Origin: Hominenteromicrobium gallistercoris
GTDB taxonomy: Bacteria > Bacillota > Clostridia > Oscillospirales > Acutalibacteraceae
Length of the DNA: 11,821 nucleotides
Direction of reading: 5' to 3'
NCBI GenBank assembly: GCA_019119145.1
Contig: DWXR01000120.1
Coordinates: 1 to 11,821, forward strand
Shown piece after piece: positions 1 through 5,808 of the stretch (position 1 is its first letter; each line of letters opens with the position of its first letter). The position numbers and the translations under genes are program-made. The notes beneath the pieces are model-generated. The model was not told the origin of the DNA. It saw nothing but the letters and a program-made list of their open reading frames with translations, and did no database searches.

Positions 1-126
1 CTCCATCAGCCGCGCGATGCTGAACGCATACGGGCACACCACGCGCTCGCATAAATGCTTTCCGGTCTTGCGGAAGGCATCGTACTCGCACACCGTCGGG
101 TATGGGCAGCTTATCGTGCTTTTCAT
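1..126 (-). CDS. Small Cys-containing phage protein, 5' part only (runs off the left edge)
   Basis: This is an open frame of 42 codons from ATG at 126 to the window edge, without a stop. The start is supported by GAGGAGG seven bases upstream (minus strand). The protein begins MKSTISCPYPTVCEYDAF and carries four cysteines at residues 7, 13, 26 and 31. The C-x5-C-x12-C-x4-C spacing could bind a metal, but I do not recognise the family. It is the first gene after the predicted late promoter, so it is probably the first gene of the late transcript. In many Firmicute phages this position holds a small protein, an HNH endonuclease or the small terminase subunit. The fragment is too short to choose between these, and no function is claimed. 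Confidence 0.7.
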   Translation of the reverse strand, partial: MKSTISCPYPTVCEYDAFRKTGKHLCERVVCPYAFSIARLME

Positions 127-140
127 GGCGCGGCCTCCTC

Positions 141-176
141 TCGAAAAAGAAAAGAGACAAGCGCTCGCTTGCCTCT
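141..176 (-). terminator. Terminator-like hairpin in the leader of the first late gene
   Basis: On the minus strand AGAGGCAAGCG pairs with CGCTTGTCTCT (one G-U pair) across a two-base AG, giving an 11-bp GC-rich stem (a somewhat larger real loop is likely). It is followed at once by TTTCTTTTTC. It lies about 15-50 bases after the predicted transcription start and just before the ribosome binding site at 133-139. It would stop either read-through from the early operon or transcripts from the late promoter itself, so it may act as an attenuator. The U-tract is interrupted by one C, so its strength is uncertain. Confidence 0.6.
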
Positions 177-197
177 CTGTATATCTTTGCTGATTAT

Positions 198-226
198 ATT
201 ATACCTCATGTATAGCCGGATTGCAA
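198..226 (-). promoter_or_regulatory. Predicted late promoter, sigma-A type
   Basis: Reading the minus strand, a -35 box TTGCAA (221-226, four of six consensus bases) is separated by exactly 17 bp from a perfect -10 box TATAAT (198-203). Transcription would start near 191 and run leftwards into the gene at 126. The weak -35 box beside a perfect -10 box is the usual look of an activator-dependent promoter. The -35 box lies inside the seventh unit of the 10-bp repeat array. Confidence 0.75.
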
Positions 227-290
227 CGGAACAAAACGGTAAAAAACGGTTCAAGGCGGTAAATTCCGGTTCAAAACGGTACAAAGCGGA
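211..290 (-). repeat. Eight helically phased 10-bp WCCG repeats (probable activator operator)
   Basis: On the minus strand the units are TCCGCTTTGT, ACCGTTTTGA, ACCGGAATTT, ACCGCCTTGA, ACCGTTTTTT, ACCGTTTTGT, TCCGTTGCAA and TCCGGCTATA. WCCG is invariant, TT is common at positions 7-8, and every unit is exactly 10 bp. The array starts eight bases after the stop codon of the sigma-like regulator gene and ends inside the promoter spacer. All WCCG cores therefore fall on nearly one face of the helix, leading up to RNA polymerase. The simplest reading is an operator for the regulator encoded just upstream. The binding itself is inferred. Confidence 0.8.
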
Positions 291-297
291 CAAATTT

Positions 298-804
298 TTA
301 AAAATCCATCGTCACCTGATCGATCATGCCCGCGAGCTGCTGTATGACCCGGTCGGCCTGCTTGCGGGCATGCGCTTCCGATACGCCCAGCGACGACGCT
401 ACCGAGTACCACGTCGGCCGGGTAAGCCAGTCCTTGCGGCGCTCCGGCTCCTTCGGGCCGAGGTAGGCGAGCTCCATGATCCGCCGGTCGAGCCGCGAAA
501 GCGTGGCGAGCGCCGCGGTGACCCAGTTGCGGTCCGCCCGCAGCTTCGCGATCCGCGCCCATGCAGCTTTGATGTCCTCGTCGTACATGTGCGCCGTCGG
601 CAAGGTCGCAAGGTCCGCCGTCTGGTCGCTGTGCCGCCCTTTACCGCCGGGCAGCCCGGATAGAGACGGAGATCGGAGGGATACCCGATCGCGCTGCTCC
701 TGCGCGTGCTCGATCGTCCGCAGCTCCTCGTCGACGCTTTGCTCTATGTCGTAGTATGCGTTCAGCCGGCGGATGACCTCCTCCGACGCAGGATTTTTCT
801 GCAT
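298..804 (-). CDS. DUF1492/RinA-ArpU-like phage late transcription regulator
   Basis: The 168-aa protein starts at ATG 804, chosen because GGAGGG lies seven bases upstream; an in-frame ATG at 819 would overlap that site. The N-terminal part is helical and charged. Next comes SPSLSGLPGGKG (about residues 45-56), a motif I associate with the DUF1492 family of phage proteins. The C-terminal third (about residues 95-165) resembles sigma factor region 4: LSRLDRRIMELAYLG followed by a helix-turn-helix at YSVASSLGVSEAHARKQADR. Such proteins typically end the early operon and activate late or packaging genes. The phased repeat array and promoter immediately downstream fit this role. The family call comes from motif memory; activation of that promoter is inferred. 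Confidence 0.75.
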   Translation of the reverse strand: MQKNPASEEVIRRLNAYYDIEQSVDEELRTIEHAQEQRDRVSLRSPSLSGLPGGKGRHSDQTADLATLPTAHMYDEDIKAAWARIAKLRADRNWVTAALATLSRLDRRIMELAYLGPKEPERRKDWLTRPTWYSVASSLGVSEAHARKQADRVIQQLAGMIDQVTMDF

Positions 805-822
805 TCGTGATCCCTCCATTTT

Positions 823-1083
823 TTAGTCTTCGTCCAGCTTCGCCAGCTCTTTCAGCGTTTCCGGGTCCAGCTCGGAAATCCACTCCGAAATCGCTTTCGC
901 GACAGGCCGTATACGCTCTACGATTGCAGCAACGACCTCTCCTAGACTGCTCCTAAACTTTATCACGGCCTCAAATATATTATCATACGATACTGTACCG
1001 CTTGCCATCCGCGCAATTCCTTCCGCGTCGTTTCTTGGTACTCCGCGGGACATCGCGAGCTTTATAAAGCGTTTTCTGGTCAT
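823..1083 (-). CDS. Small conserved-looking phage protein, unknown function (86 aa)
   Basis: The start at ATG 1083 gives MTRKRFIKLAMSRGVPRNDA. GGAAGGAG lies about ten bases upstream and the start falls just after the TGA (1089-1091) of the preceding gene; the longer open frame would run back into that gene. The protein has a basic N-terminus and mostly predicted helix, with a middle section rich in Val, Ala and Ile (EAVIKFRSSLGEVVAAIVERIRP) and an acidic tail. The N-terminal MTRKRFIKLxMSRG pattern resembles a small protein I recall from Clostridia phages near the late regulator. I know no function for it. It is co-transcribed with the regulator, whose start lies 19 bases past this stop codon. 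Confidence 0.75.
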   Translation of the reverse strand: MTRKRFIKLAMSRGVPRNDAEGIARMASGTVSYDNIFEAVIKFRSSLGEVVAAIVERIRPVAKAISEWISELDPETLKELAKLDED

Positions 1084-1088
1084 TTCCC

Positions 1089-1382
1089 TCACACTCCTTC
1101 CGCCGGGCAACACGTGCACGGCTTTCCATCATCGTCGGACGGCGGCGCATACCGGCAAAGGCTGCACGGGATTTTCTCGCCGCGGAGCATCAAGATGCGT
1201 CGTTTGTCCGCATCTTCTTTACTGATTTCTCTGTGACGATCCTCGAATGCCGTTTGAATCGCGTCCCAGCAATCTTCAAATCCGCTGTAGTTCATATCGC
1301 ACAGTTCTTTCAGCGGGCATGTCATGCAGCTGATATACCCATCTTTGTCGCCATACCGGCGAATGATCTCATCGGTTGTCAT
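1089..1382 (-). CDS. Small cysteine-rich, probable zinc-binding phage protein (97 aa)
   Basis: ATG at 1382 is chosen because AAGGAG sits eight bases upstream; a TTG at 1388 is too close to that site. Cysteines cluster in two places: CMTCPLKELC plus a further Cys in an FEDCWDAI segment (N-terminal half), and CSLCRY with CTCCP at the C-terminus. Two CxxC pairs suggest one or two bound metals. The helical middle (about residues 35-60) is charged. Its ribosome binding site overlaps the stop codon of the C5 methyltransferase gene, so the two are probably translated from one message. I do not recognise a function; nucleic-acid binding is possible but not shown. Confidence 0.75.
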   Translation of the reverse strand: MTTDEIIRRYGDKDGYISCMTCPLKELCDMNYSGFEDCWDAIQTAFEDRHREISKEDADKRRILMLRGEKIPCSLCRYAPPSDDDGKPCTCCPAEGV

Positions 1383-1394
1383 GCTCAATTCTCC

Positions 1395-2369
1395 TTACTG
1401 CCACACGTCGGCGATCGCCTTGAAAACTGGATAAAACTGCTGCGGCACTACGGCGTTTCCTAAGCATCTAAGTCTGTCCACCCGATTGGGAACCCCATGA
1501 GCCACTCGACCCACGTCGGGTTCAGCTGGCCACCATTCTCCTTTTGGATTTCCCGGCCGACGCGCTGCACAAGGCTGTCTTTGCCCGGGTCTGCAAGCCT
1601 GCTCGGAGGTAGCCTCGTCGTATCCTTTGCATCTCGAGCCTTTGGCGTGGGGAACATTGCTACTACCGCATCCAGTCTCGCATAGCTCTGTGCGCCGTTT
1701 TTCCCGATGTGCCGGATCGTCCCGTTTTTGGTCATATGCGGATTGATCGCCGTTCTCCCACAGTCCGATGCACTCGGCGTCGGCCACCTCTTCACCGCAT
1801 CTCCCAAAGTCACGCTGTGCATACTCCAAGGCTTCTGCTGAGTGCTTTTCAGTCTCTCGGTATAACTGTCCGCCGCCGTCGCTGTAGGCCACAATCGCGC
1901 ACCGGTCTCGCCGGTGCGGGGCATCGACGGCGCAAGCCGGTATAATGAACGCCTGGCAGGCGTAGCCGATACCTTCCAGGTCAGCAAGCACCTGGTCGAG
2001 CGCCATGCTGACGATGCCAGCAACGTTCTCACCAACGACCCAAGCGGGCCGGAGCTCCTGGATAACGCGCAGCATTTCAGGCCAGAGGTAACGGTCATCC
2101 TCCTTGCCTCTTCGCTTCCCGGCGACAGAAAAGGGCTGGCAGGGGAATCCGCCGGAAATAAGGTCAACTGTGTGTAATCCTGTTCTCTCATAAAAGCTCT
2201 CCTTTGTCAGCGTGCGGATGTCTCGCCATCGCGGCACGTCCGGCCAGTGTTTTTCGAGTACCTTCGTAGGGTAATCCGCCCACTCACACTGGCCGACAGT
2301 CTCAAATCCGGCCCATTCGGCGGCAAGGTCGAGTCCGCCGATGCCCGTGAACAAAGATAAGTATGTCAT
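1395..2369 (-). CDS. DNA (cytosine-5) methyltransferase
   Basis: This 324-aa enzyme would methylate C5 of cytosine in DNA using SAM. Visible motifs in order: motif I LSLFTGIGGLDLA (residues 4-16, SAM binding), motif IV GGFPCQPFSVAG (73-84, catalytic Cys77), motif VI GENVAG (113-118), motif VIII PHRRDR (151-156), and near the C-terminus VGRVAHGVPNRVDRL followed by motif X LGNAVVPQ. The stretch between motifs VIII and IX (about residues 160-285), where a target-recognition domain is expected, is low in hydrophobic residues and holds loose VADA/YSDG-type repeats. GAGGA lies nine bases before ATG 2369. No restriction endonuclease is visible, so it is probably an orphan or antirestriction enzyme. 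A second long ORF is nested inside it in another frame. Confidence 0.93.
   Translation of the reverse strand: MTYLSLFTGIGGLDLAAEWAGFETVGQCEWADYPTKVLEKHWPDVPRWRDIRTLTKESFYERTGLHTVDLISGGFPCQPFSVAGKRRGKEDDRYLWPEMLRVIQELRPAWVVGENVAGIVSMALDQVLADLEGIGYACQAFIIPACAVDAPHRRDRCAIVAYSDGGGQLYRETEKHSAEALEYAQRDFGRCGEEVADAECIGLWENGDQSAYDQKRDDPAHREKRRTELCETGCGSSNVPHAKGSRCKGYDEATSEQACRPGQRQPCAARRPGNPKGEWWPAEPDVGRVAHGVPNRVDRLRCLGNAVVPQQFYPVFKAIADVWQ
1460..2191 (-). CDS. Nested out-of-frame ORF, WPTPxAxD / LNPxWVEWLMGFPxGW type (243 aa), inside the C5 methyltransferase gene
   Basis: This ORF lies wholly inside the methyltransferase gene, on the same strand in a different frame. It has its own ATG at 2191 and a near-ideal site AAAGGAG (2199-2205) with a 7-base spacer, and ends at a TAG at 1460-1462. 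It starts MREQDYTQLTLFPADSPASP. It contains WPTATAAD (101-108), WPTPSASD (136-143) and FPTPKARD (180-187), and ends with LNPTWVEWLMGFPIGW (223-238). I recall proteins of this architecture from phages, annotated as hypothetical or as methyltransferase-associated. They may be real overprinted genes, or a database family made from wrong-frame translation of methyltransferase genes. No function is claimed. Confidence refers to translation of this frame. Confidence 0.45.
   Translation of the reverse strand: MREQDYTQLTLFPADSPASPFLSPGSEEARRMTVTSGLKCCALSRSSGPLGSLVRTLLASSAWRSTRCLLTWKVSATPARRSLYRLAPSMPRTGETGARLWPTATAADSYTERLKSTQQKPWSMHSVTLGDAVKRWPTPSASDCGRTAINPHMTKNGTIRHIGKNGAQSYARLDAVVAMFPTPKARDAKDTTRLPPSRLADPGKDSLVQRVGREIQKENGGQLNPTWVEWLMGFPIGWTDLDA
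2199..2205 (-). promoter_or_regulatory. Internal Shine-Dalgarno for the nested ORF
   Basis: The minus strand reads AAAGGAG, then AGCTTTT, then ATG at 2191. This is a strong site with ideal spacing inside the methyltransferase coding region. In the methyltransferase frame the same bases encode Lys-Glu-Ser of LTKESFYER, so the match could also be incidental. Confidence 0.55.
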
Positions 2370-2373
2370 GCGA

Positions 2374-2502
2374 TCACTTCCTCTTTCTGTTTTTGGGTTT
2401 CCGCGATGCGGTGCGGTCTTTCTGCTTACCCCAGCTGTTTAAGGCGCGCCGGCTCGCCCGATATGTGGTCTCTTGTTTTTTTGCGTGCTGTAGTCCTCGC
2501 AT
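2374..2502 (-). CDS. Very basic 42-aa protein between the two methyltransferase genes
   Basis: ATG at 2502 has GGAGGG about eight bases upstream, inside the end of the helicase-methyltransferase gene, whose TAA is at 2504-2506. The stop is at 2374, five bases before the C5 methyltransferase start. The protein begins MRGLQHAKKQETTYRASRRA and ends in a Lys/Arg-rich tail (KPKNRKRK). Almost no acidic residues are present, so it could bind nucleic acid or ribosomes, but I do not recognise it. The strong ribosome binding site and exact fit between neighbours argue that it is a real gene. Confidence 0.6.
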   Translation of the reverse strand: MRGLQHAKKQETTYRASRRALNSWGKQKDRTASRKPKNRKRK

Positions 2503-2503
2503 A

Positions 2504-5011
2504 TTAGGCTCCCTCCGAAAGCAAATCGAATAAAGTCGGCATTTCACGCTGCGCATCCGCTTCCTGTAAATACCCGACGCCGTCTCTGAAATAATCCGGC
2601 GAAAGCTCGCAGCCGATACCATACCTTCCCATTTTTACGGCCATATACGGTACGGTCATCAGCCCGCCGAATGGATCAAAAACCACTTCACCTGGATTGG
2701 AATACCGGTTGATGATGCGCTCCACGATATCGAGCTGTAGCGGACACACGTGCATTTGCTGTTTTCTCCGGCTTTGTGTGGTATTCAGCGTACGCATCCG
2801 GTTGATGTCGTCCCAGACATCTGTGTTCCAGCTTGCAGGCGCTACGACCATAAATGTTGCTGGAAGTCGTCCGTTCTGATCGAGCTTTTTGGCAAGGTCC
2901 ACGTGCTGCGCGTAGTCGTACACCGTATTACGCGAATACACCGTGTACAGCTTTTGCAGCGTTCCGGTTGACGCCCGCAGCATATCGTCCTTTGTGGGCA
3001 GCCGGTTTCCGCTTGATCGCCAGTATCCGTGTGCATCGATCTGCCACTGTGCGCGTGTGTATTCCTCTTTCGTCTTGCTTACGGGTTTGTCCGCATAAGC
3101 TTTTGATGTATCGGTCGGCAGCTTGCGGAACAGCAAAATGTATTCCGGGCAGCCTACACCCATTTTCGTTCCGTCCTTACATTGCTCGCTCCATCCGAGA
3201 CGGTAAGTCTGGTTGTTTTCGCGGACGACATCCGTGACTACGGTAATCATGCCGAAATACTGAAAGCCGTGGCGCATATAATGCCGGATGCAATCGGCGT
3301 GGAACGGCTCCATGGTCGGCATGCCGGTTCCGGTCGCATTTCCGAAAAGCACGCGATCCTTGACATGGCACGCAAATACGCGTCCCGGCTTTAAAATCCG
3401 CAGAAGATTCGGCGACAGGTAATCCATCTGTTGAAAGAACGCTTCAGTGTCCGGATTATGTCCAAAATCGTTGTAATTGGCCGAGTATTCGTAGTGATTT
3501 CCAAACGGGATAGAGGTGTGGATCAGATCGACGCTATTTTCCCGCATTGTTTCCGTCTCTTTCACACAATCATTCAAAATAGCCGTGAAGTTATCCCCTT
3601 TGACTTCCATGCGCGCTACACCTTTCTTTCTGGCGATTTCTGTTGCAAACACGGCGTTCAGGCCGTATTTCTGCATGATTTCCTGCATTTTCCCCGCAAG
3701 TTCATCGTGGCGTTTCCATTTCTCCATCAAGACTTGATAGATCTGTTCTTCTGCCTGCGTGTAAATGATATCGATCTCTACCTGTTCGTTCTGCAAAAAT
3801 CGGTAAATCCTGTGAATGGCCTGAATGAAATCATTGAATTCATAATCAATCCCGATGAAGATCGCACGGTGGCAATGCCGCTGGAAATTGCATCCGGAAC
3901 CGGAAAGTGATTTCTTTGTGGCGAAAATGCGCGTCTTTCCCTCTGAAAAATCGACGGTTCGCCGTTCCCGTTCGTCATAATCCATGGCTCCATAGATGTC
4001 AATCGCCTGCGGAATCTGGCGTAGGATCTCTTTGCGTTCCGCTTCCAGATCGTGCCACAAAATAAAATGTTCGTCCGGGTGCTGCTGTACAATCTCTTTG
4101 GCCATCGCTACGCGGGCCGCAACAGTCATATTCTTTTCTTTGGCAGCGTCCGACAATGACGTCGCCGCGTCTCGCAGGAACTCGAGCTGCCCGTCTCGAT
4201 CTGTTGGTAAGTGCTGCAAATCAGCACGCAGGACATGGGTGTGAACCTTGAGCGGCGGCAGCTCGTACCCCGTGTCATCTCCACCTATGTCGGATGGCTT
4301 CGAGAGGAACAAGCCCCAGGATGAAACCCATAGCCAGAATTCTTTCTCTCGGTTTTCGTACAACGTCAGGTTGTTGGCCTTGGTGCTGTCGCGCTTAAAA
4401 AAACGTGTTAACGCCTGTCCGGTGTCCATGATCTCAAGAAAGCCGGCGTAGTGGATCAGCTCTTTGTATCGATTCGGTGAAGGCGTCGCCGTCGCAACCA
4501 GTTTGTACGGAATACCTTTGAACTTATCGAGAAACGTCTGGTACGTCTTGCTTCCAAATGAACGCAGAACGGCTGCTTCATCCAGACAGCATACGGCGAA
4601 CGCTTTCGGGTCTATGTCGCCGTCTCGCACACGCTCATAGTTCGTCATGTAGATCACGCCGCTTTCCTGTTGGCACGTTTCTGCCATCGTGGTGATGTAG
4701 GTCGGTTTGTCCATGTCGAGAATCTGCGTGGCATCGTGGACAAATTCCTGTCGTACGCCAAGCGGCAGGACGATCAGTGCGTTTCCGCCCTCATGCTGAA
4801 GCACGATTCGGCAATACTCCAGCTCCTGCACGGTTTTTCCTAGACCGAATTTTTCAAACAGCCCGCGCCTTCCTCCGGCAACAGCCCACTGTACAGCCAG
4901 CTTCTGGTGCCACTTTAGTGCCGGATGGATTTCCGAAAGATCGATTTCAAATCCTGTTTTCGGCGCTATATCTACCTTGTTCTCTATGAATTCTTCGTAG
5001 CTACATTGCAT
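2504..5011 (-). CDS. SNF2-type helicase fused to an amino (N6-adenine/N4-cytosine) DNA methyltransferase
   Basis: The 835-aa product joins two enzymes. Residues 1-450 are an SF2/SNF2-like motor: motif I FGLGKT (55-60), motif II LDEAAV (143-148), motif III TATPSPN (174-180) and motif VI QAIHRIYRF (397-405). Residues 470-815 are a methyltransferase of the beta class order: the catalytic-type motif IPFG (501-504) comes before the SAM-binding FDPFGGLMT (778-786). Both motifs depart from the textbook forms (D/S/N-PPY and DPFxGSGT). I recall this SIPF/DPFGGL form from related phage proteins, so it may be a family trait rather than decay. AAAGGA lies ten bases before ATG 5011. A translocating methylase could protect phage DNA from host restriction, in the spirit of P1 DarB; that is inference. 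Confidence 0.88.
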   Translation of the reverse strand: MQCSYEEFIENKVDIAPKTGFEIDLSEIHPALKWHQKLAVQWAVAGGRRGLFEKFGLGKTVQELEYCRIVLQHEGGNALIVLPLGVRQEFVHDATQILDMDKPTYITTMAETCQQESGVIYMTNYERVRDGDIDPKAFAVCCLDEAAVLRSFGSKTYQTFLDKFKGIPYKLVATATPSPNRYKELIHYAGFLEIMDTGQALTRFFKRDSTKANNLTLYENREKEFWLWVSSWGLFLSKPSDIGGDDTGYELPPLKVHTHVLRADLQHLPTDRDGQLEFLRDAATSLSDAAKEKNMTVAARVAMAKEIVQQHPDEHFILWHDLEAERKEILRQIPQAIDIYGAMDYDERERRTVDFSEGKTRIFATKKSLSGSGCNFQRHCHRAIFIGIDYEFNDFIQAIHRIYRFLQNEQVEIDIIYTQAEEQIYQVLMEKWKRHDELAGKMQEIMQKYGLNAVFATEIARKKGVARMEVKGDNFTAILNDCVKETETMRENSVDLIHTSIPFGNHYEYSANYNDFGHNPDTEAFFQQMDYLSPNLLRILKPGRVFACHVKDRVLFGNATGTGMPTMEPFHADCIRHYMRHGFQYFGMITVVTDVVRENNQTYRLGWSEQCKDGTKMGVGCPEYILLFRKLPTDTSKAYADKPVSKTKEEYTRAQWQIDAHGYWRSSGNRLPTKDDMLRASTGTLQKLYTVYSRNTVYDYAQHVDLAKKLDQNGRLPATFMVVAPASWNTDVWDDINRMRTLNTTQSRRKQQMHVCPLQLDIVERIINRYSNPGEVVFDPFGGLMTVPYMAVKMGRYGIGCELSPDYFRDGVGYLQEADAQREMPTLFDLLSEGA

Positions 5012-5013
5012 GT

Positions 5014-5205
5014 TTATCGCTTCCTTTCTCGCTCCGCGCGCTTTTGTATTGGGCTGCTAACTGCGTATCGGAAACTTTTTTCATCGCTATGCCTTGCATC
5101 ACGCATAAGTTCGAGTTTTCGCTTTACGTTTGCTCTCTGATACCGTTGACATGTACTGTGACAGTGCAGCGTGCGGTTCGGGCAGTTTGGCGGGCAAAAC
5201 ATCAT
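5014..5205 (-). CDS. Small Cys/His-containing phage protein (63 aa)
   Basis: The start is ATG 5205, which shares ATGA with the stop codon of the preceding gene (TGA at 5202-5204) and has AAGGTGG just upstream. A second ATG follows directly at 5202. The N-terminus reads MMFCPPNCPNRTLHCHSTCQRY: cysteines at residues 4, 8, 15 and 19 plus a His at 16 form a compact possible zinc site. The rest is a charged, Lys/Arg-rich helix. I recall the CPxRxxxCHxxCxxY pattern from many small Clostridia phage proteins of unknown function. The stop TAA lies two bases before the ATG of the helicase-methyltransferase gene, so the pair should be translationally coupled. Confidence 0.72.
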   Translation of the reverse strand: MMFCPPNCPNRTLHCHSTCQRYQRANVKRKLELMRDARHSDEKSFRYAVSSPIQKRAERERKR

Positions 5206-5390
5206 CTCGCCACCTTCTTCCTCGTACACTTCGCCGCCGGGCAGCCGCGGGGCATGCCGGTGTCGATGCAGTAGTGACACACCTTGTACCGGTCGCCGCG
5301 TGAGCCGATGCCGCGCCGGTAGATGCAGCCCGCGCAGGATTTGCGCCGGTTCGCACCCTCAAGTATCACGGACACCCGCTTGAATTGCAT
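5202..5390 (-). CDS. Small cysteine-rich probable zinc-binding protein (62 aa)
   Basis: ATG at 5390 lies inside the end of the RusA gene and is preceded by GGAGGTGAG about nine bases away. The protein contains CAGC (residues 19-22), CHYC (38-41), then RGCP and a final AAKC. That is six cysteines in a pattern typical of a zinc ribbon or knuckle, with a very basic background (RRGIGSRGDRYK, TRKK). It probably binds nucleic acid or a protein partner, though I cannot name a family. Sitting directly after RusA and before another Cys-rich gene, it forms a small cluster of metal-binding candidates. Confidence 0.7.
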   Translation of the reverse strand: MQFKRVSVILEGANRRKSCAGCIYRRGIGSRGDRYKVCHYCIDTGMPRGCPAAKCTRKKVAR

Positions 5391-5808
5391 GGATGCTCAC
5401 CTCCACATGCGGGTCGCACGGCGTGTAGCTCTTGCGGATCGACGCCTGCACGATCTGTGCGTCGTCTGCGTAAGCGATGCCGTTCAGCGCGTCGCACAGG
5501 ATTTTGAAAACGTTGTCGAAGTCGGGCTTTTTCGTGGGCCGGCAGACGCCGGTTGTCATCTCCGCCCGCTTGCGCTTGGAGGTGGATTTTGGGATACCGT
5601 AAAACGCCCGGACAAACATCGCCAGCGGCACGCCGTCCGCAAAGCGCTCGCCGCCGGCGGCCTGCAGATAGCGCTGCCGTACGAGCTCCTCGTAAGCGAC
5701 GGTCTTGTCCGGCGTATATGTAAGGCTTTTGCCGGCCTTCGTCCTCGTCACCTTCGGGCGGGCCTTTCCGCGCGGCTCGCCCGGCACTGTAAAGCTGATG
5801 TTTTTCAT
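5359..5808 (-). CDS. rusA: RusA-family Holliday junction resolvase
   Basis: RusA is a homodimeric, metal-dependent endonuclease that cuts four-way junctions made during phage recombination and replication. The 149-aa length fits the family. It opens with SFTVPGEPRGKARPKVTR (residues 5-22), the usual GxPxxKxRPR start. The acidic site is KKPDFDN (93-99) and YADDAQIV (113-120); D96, D98 and D116 are the likely metal ligands by analogy with Asp70, Asp72 and Asp91 of E. coli RusA. ATG 5808 overlaps the stop codon of the DUF4373 gene (ATGA) and has AAAGGAG five bases upstream. It would resolve intermediates made by the RecT system encoded just upstream. Confidence 0.92.
   Translation of the reverse strand: MKNISFTVPGEPRGKARPKVTRTKAGKSLTYTPDKTVAYEELVRQRYLQAAGGERFADGVPLAMFVRAFYGIPKSTSKRKRAEMTTGVCRPTKKPDFDNVFKILCDALNGIAYADDAQIVQASIRKSYTPCDPHVEVSIHAIQAGVRDT

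Noticed and set aside
55..663. 202-codon plus-strand frame across the regulator and its promoter region
   Set aside because: It crosses the repeat array, which gives it a KKRFKAVNSGSKRYKADK-like stretch purely from the 10-bp repeats, and has no ribosome binding site.
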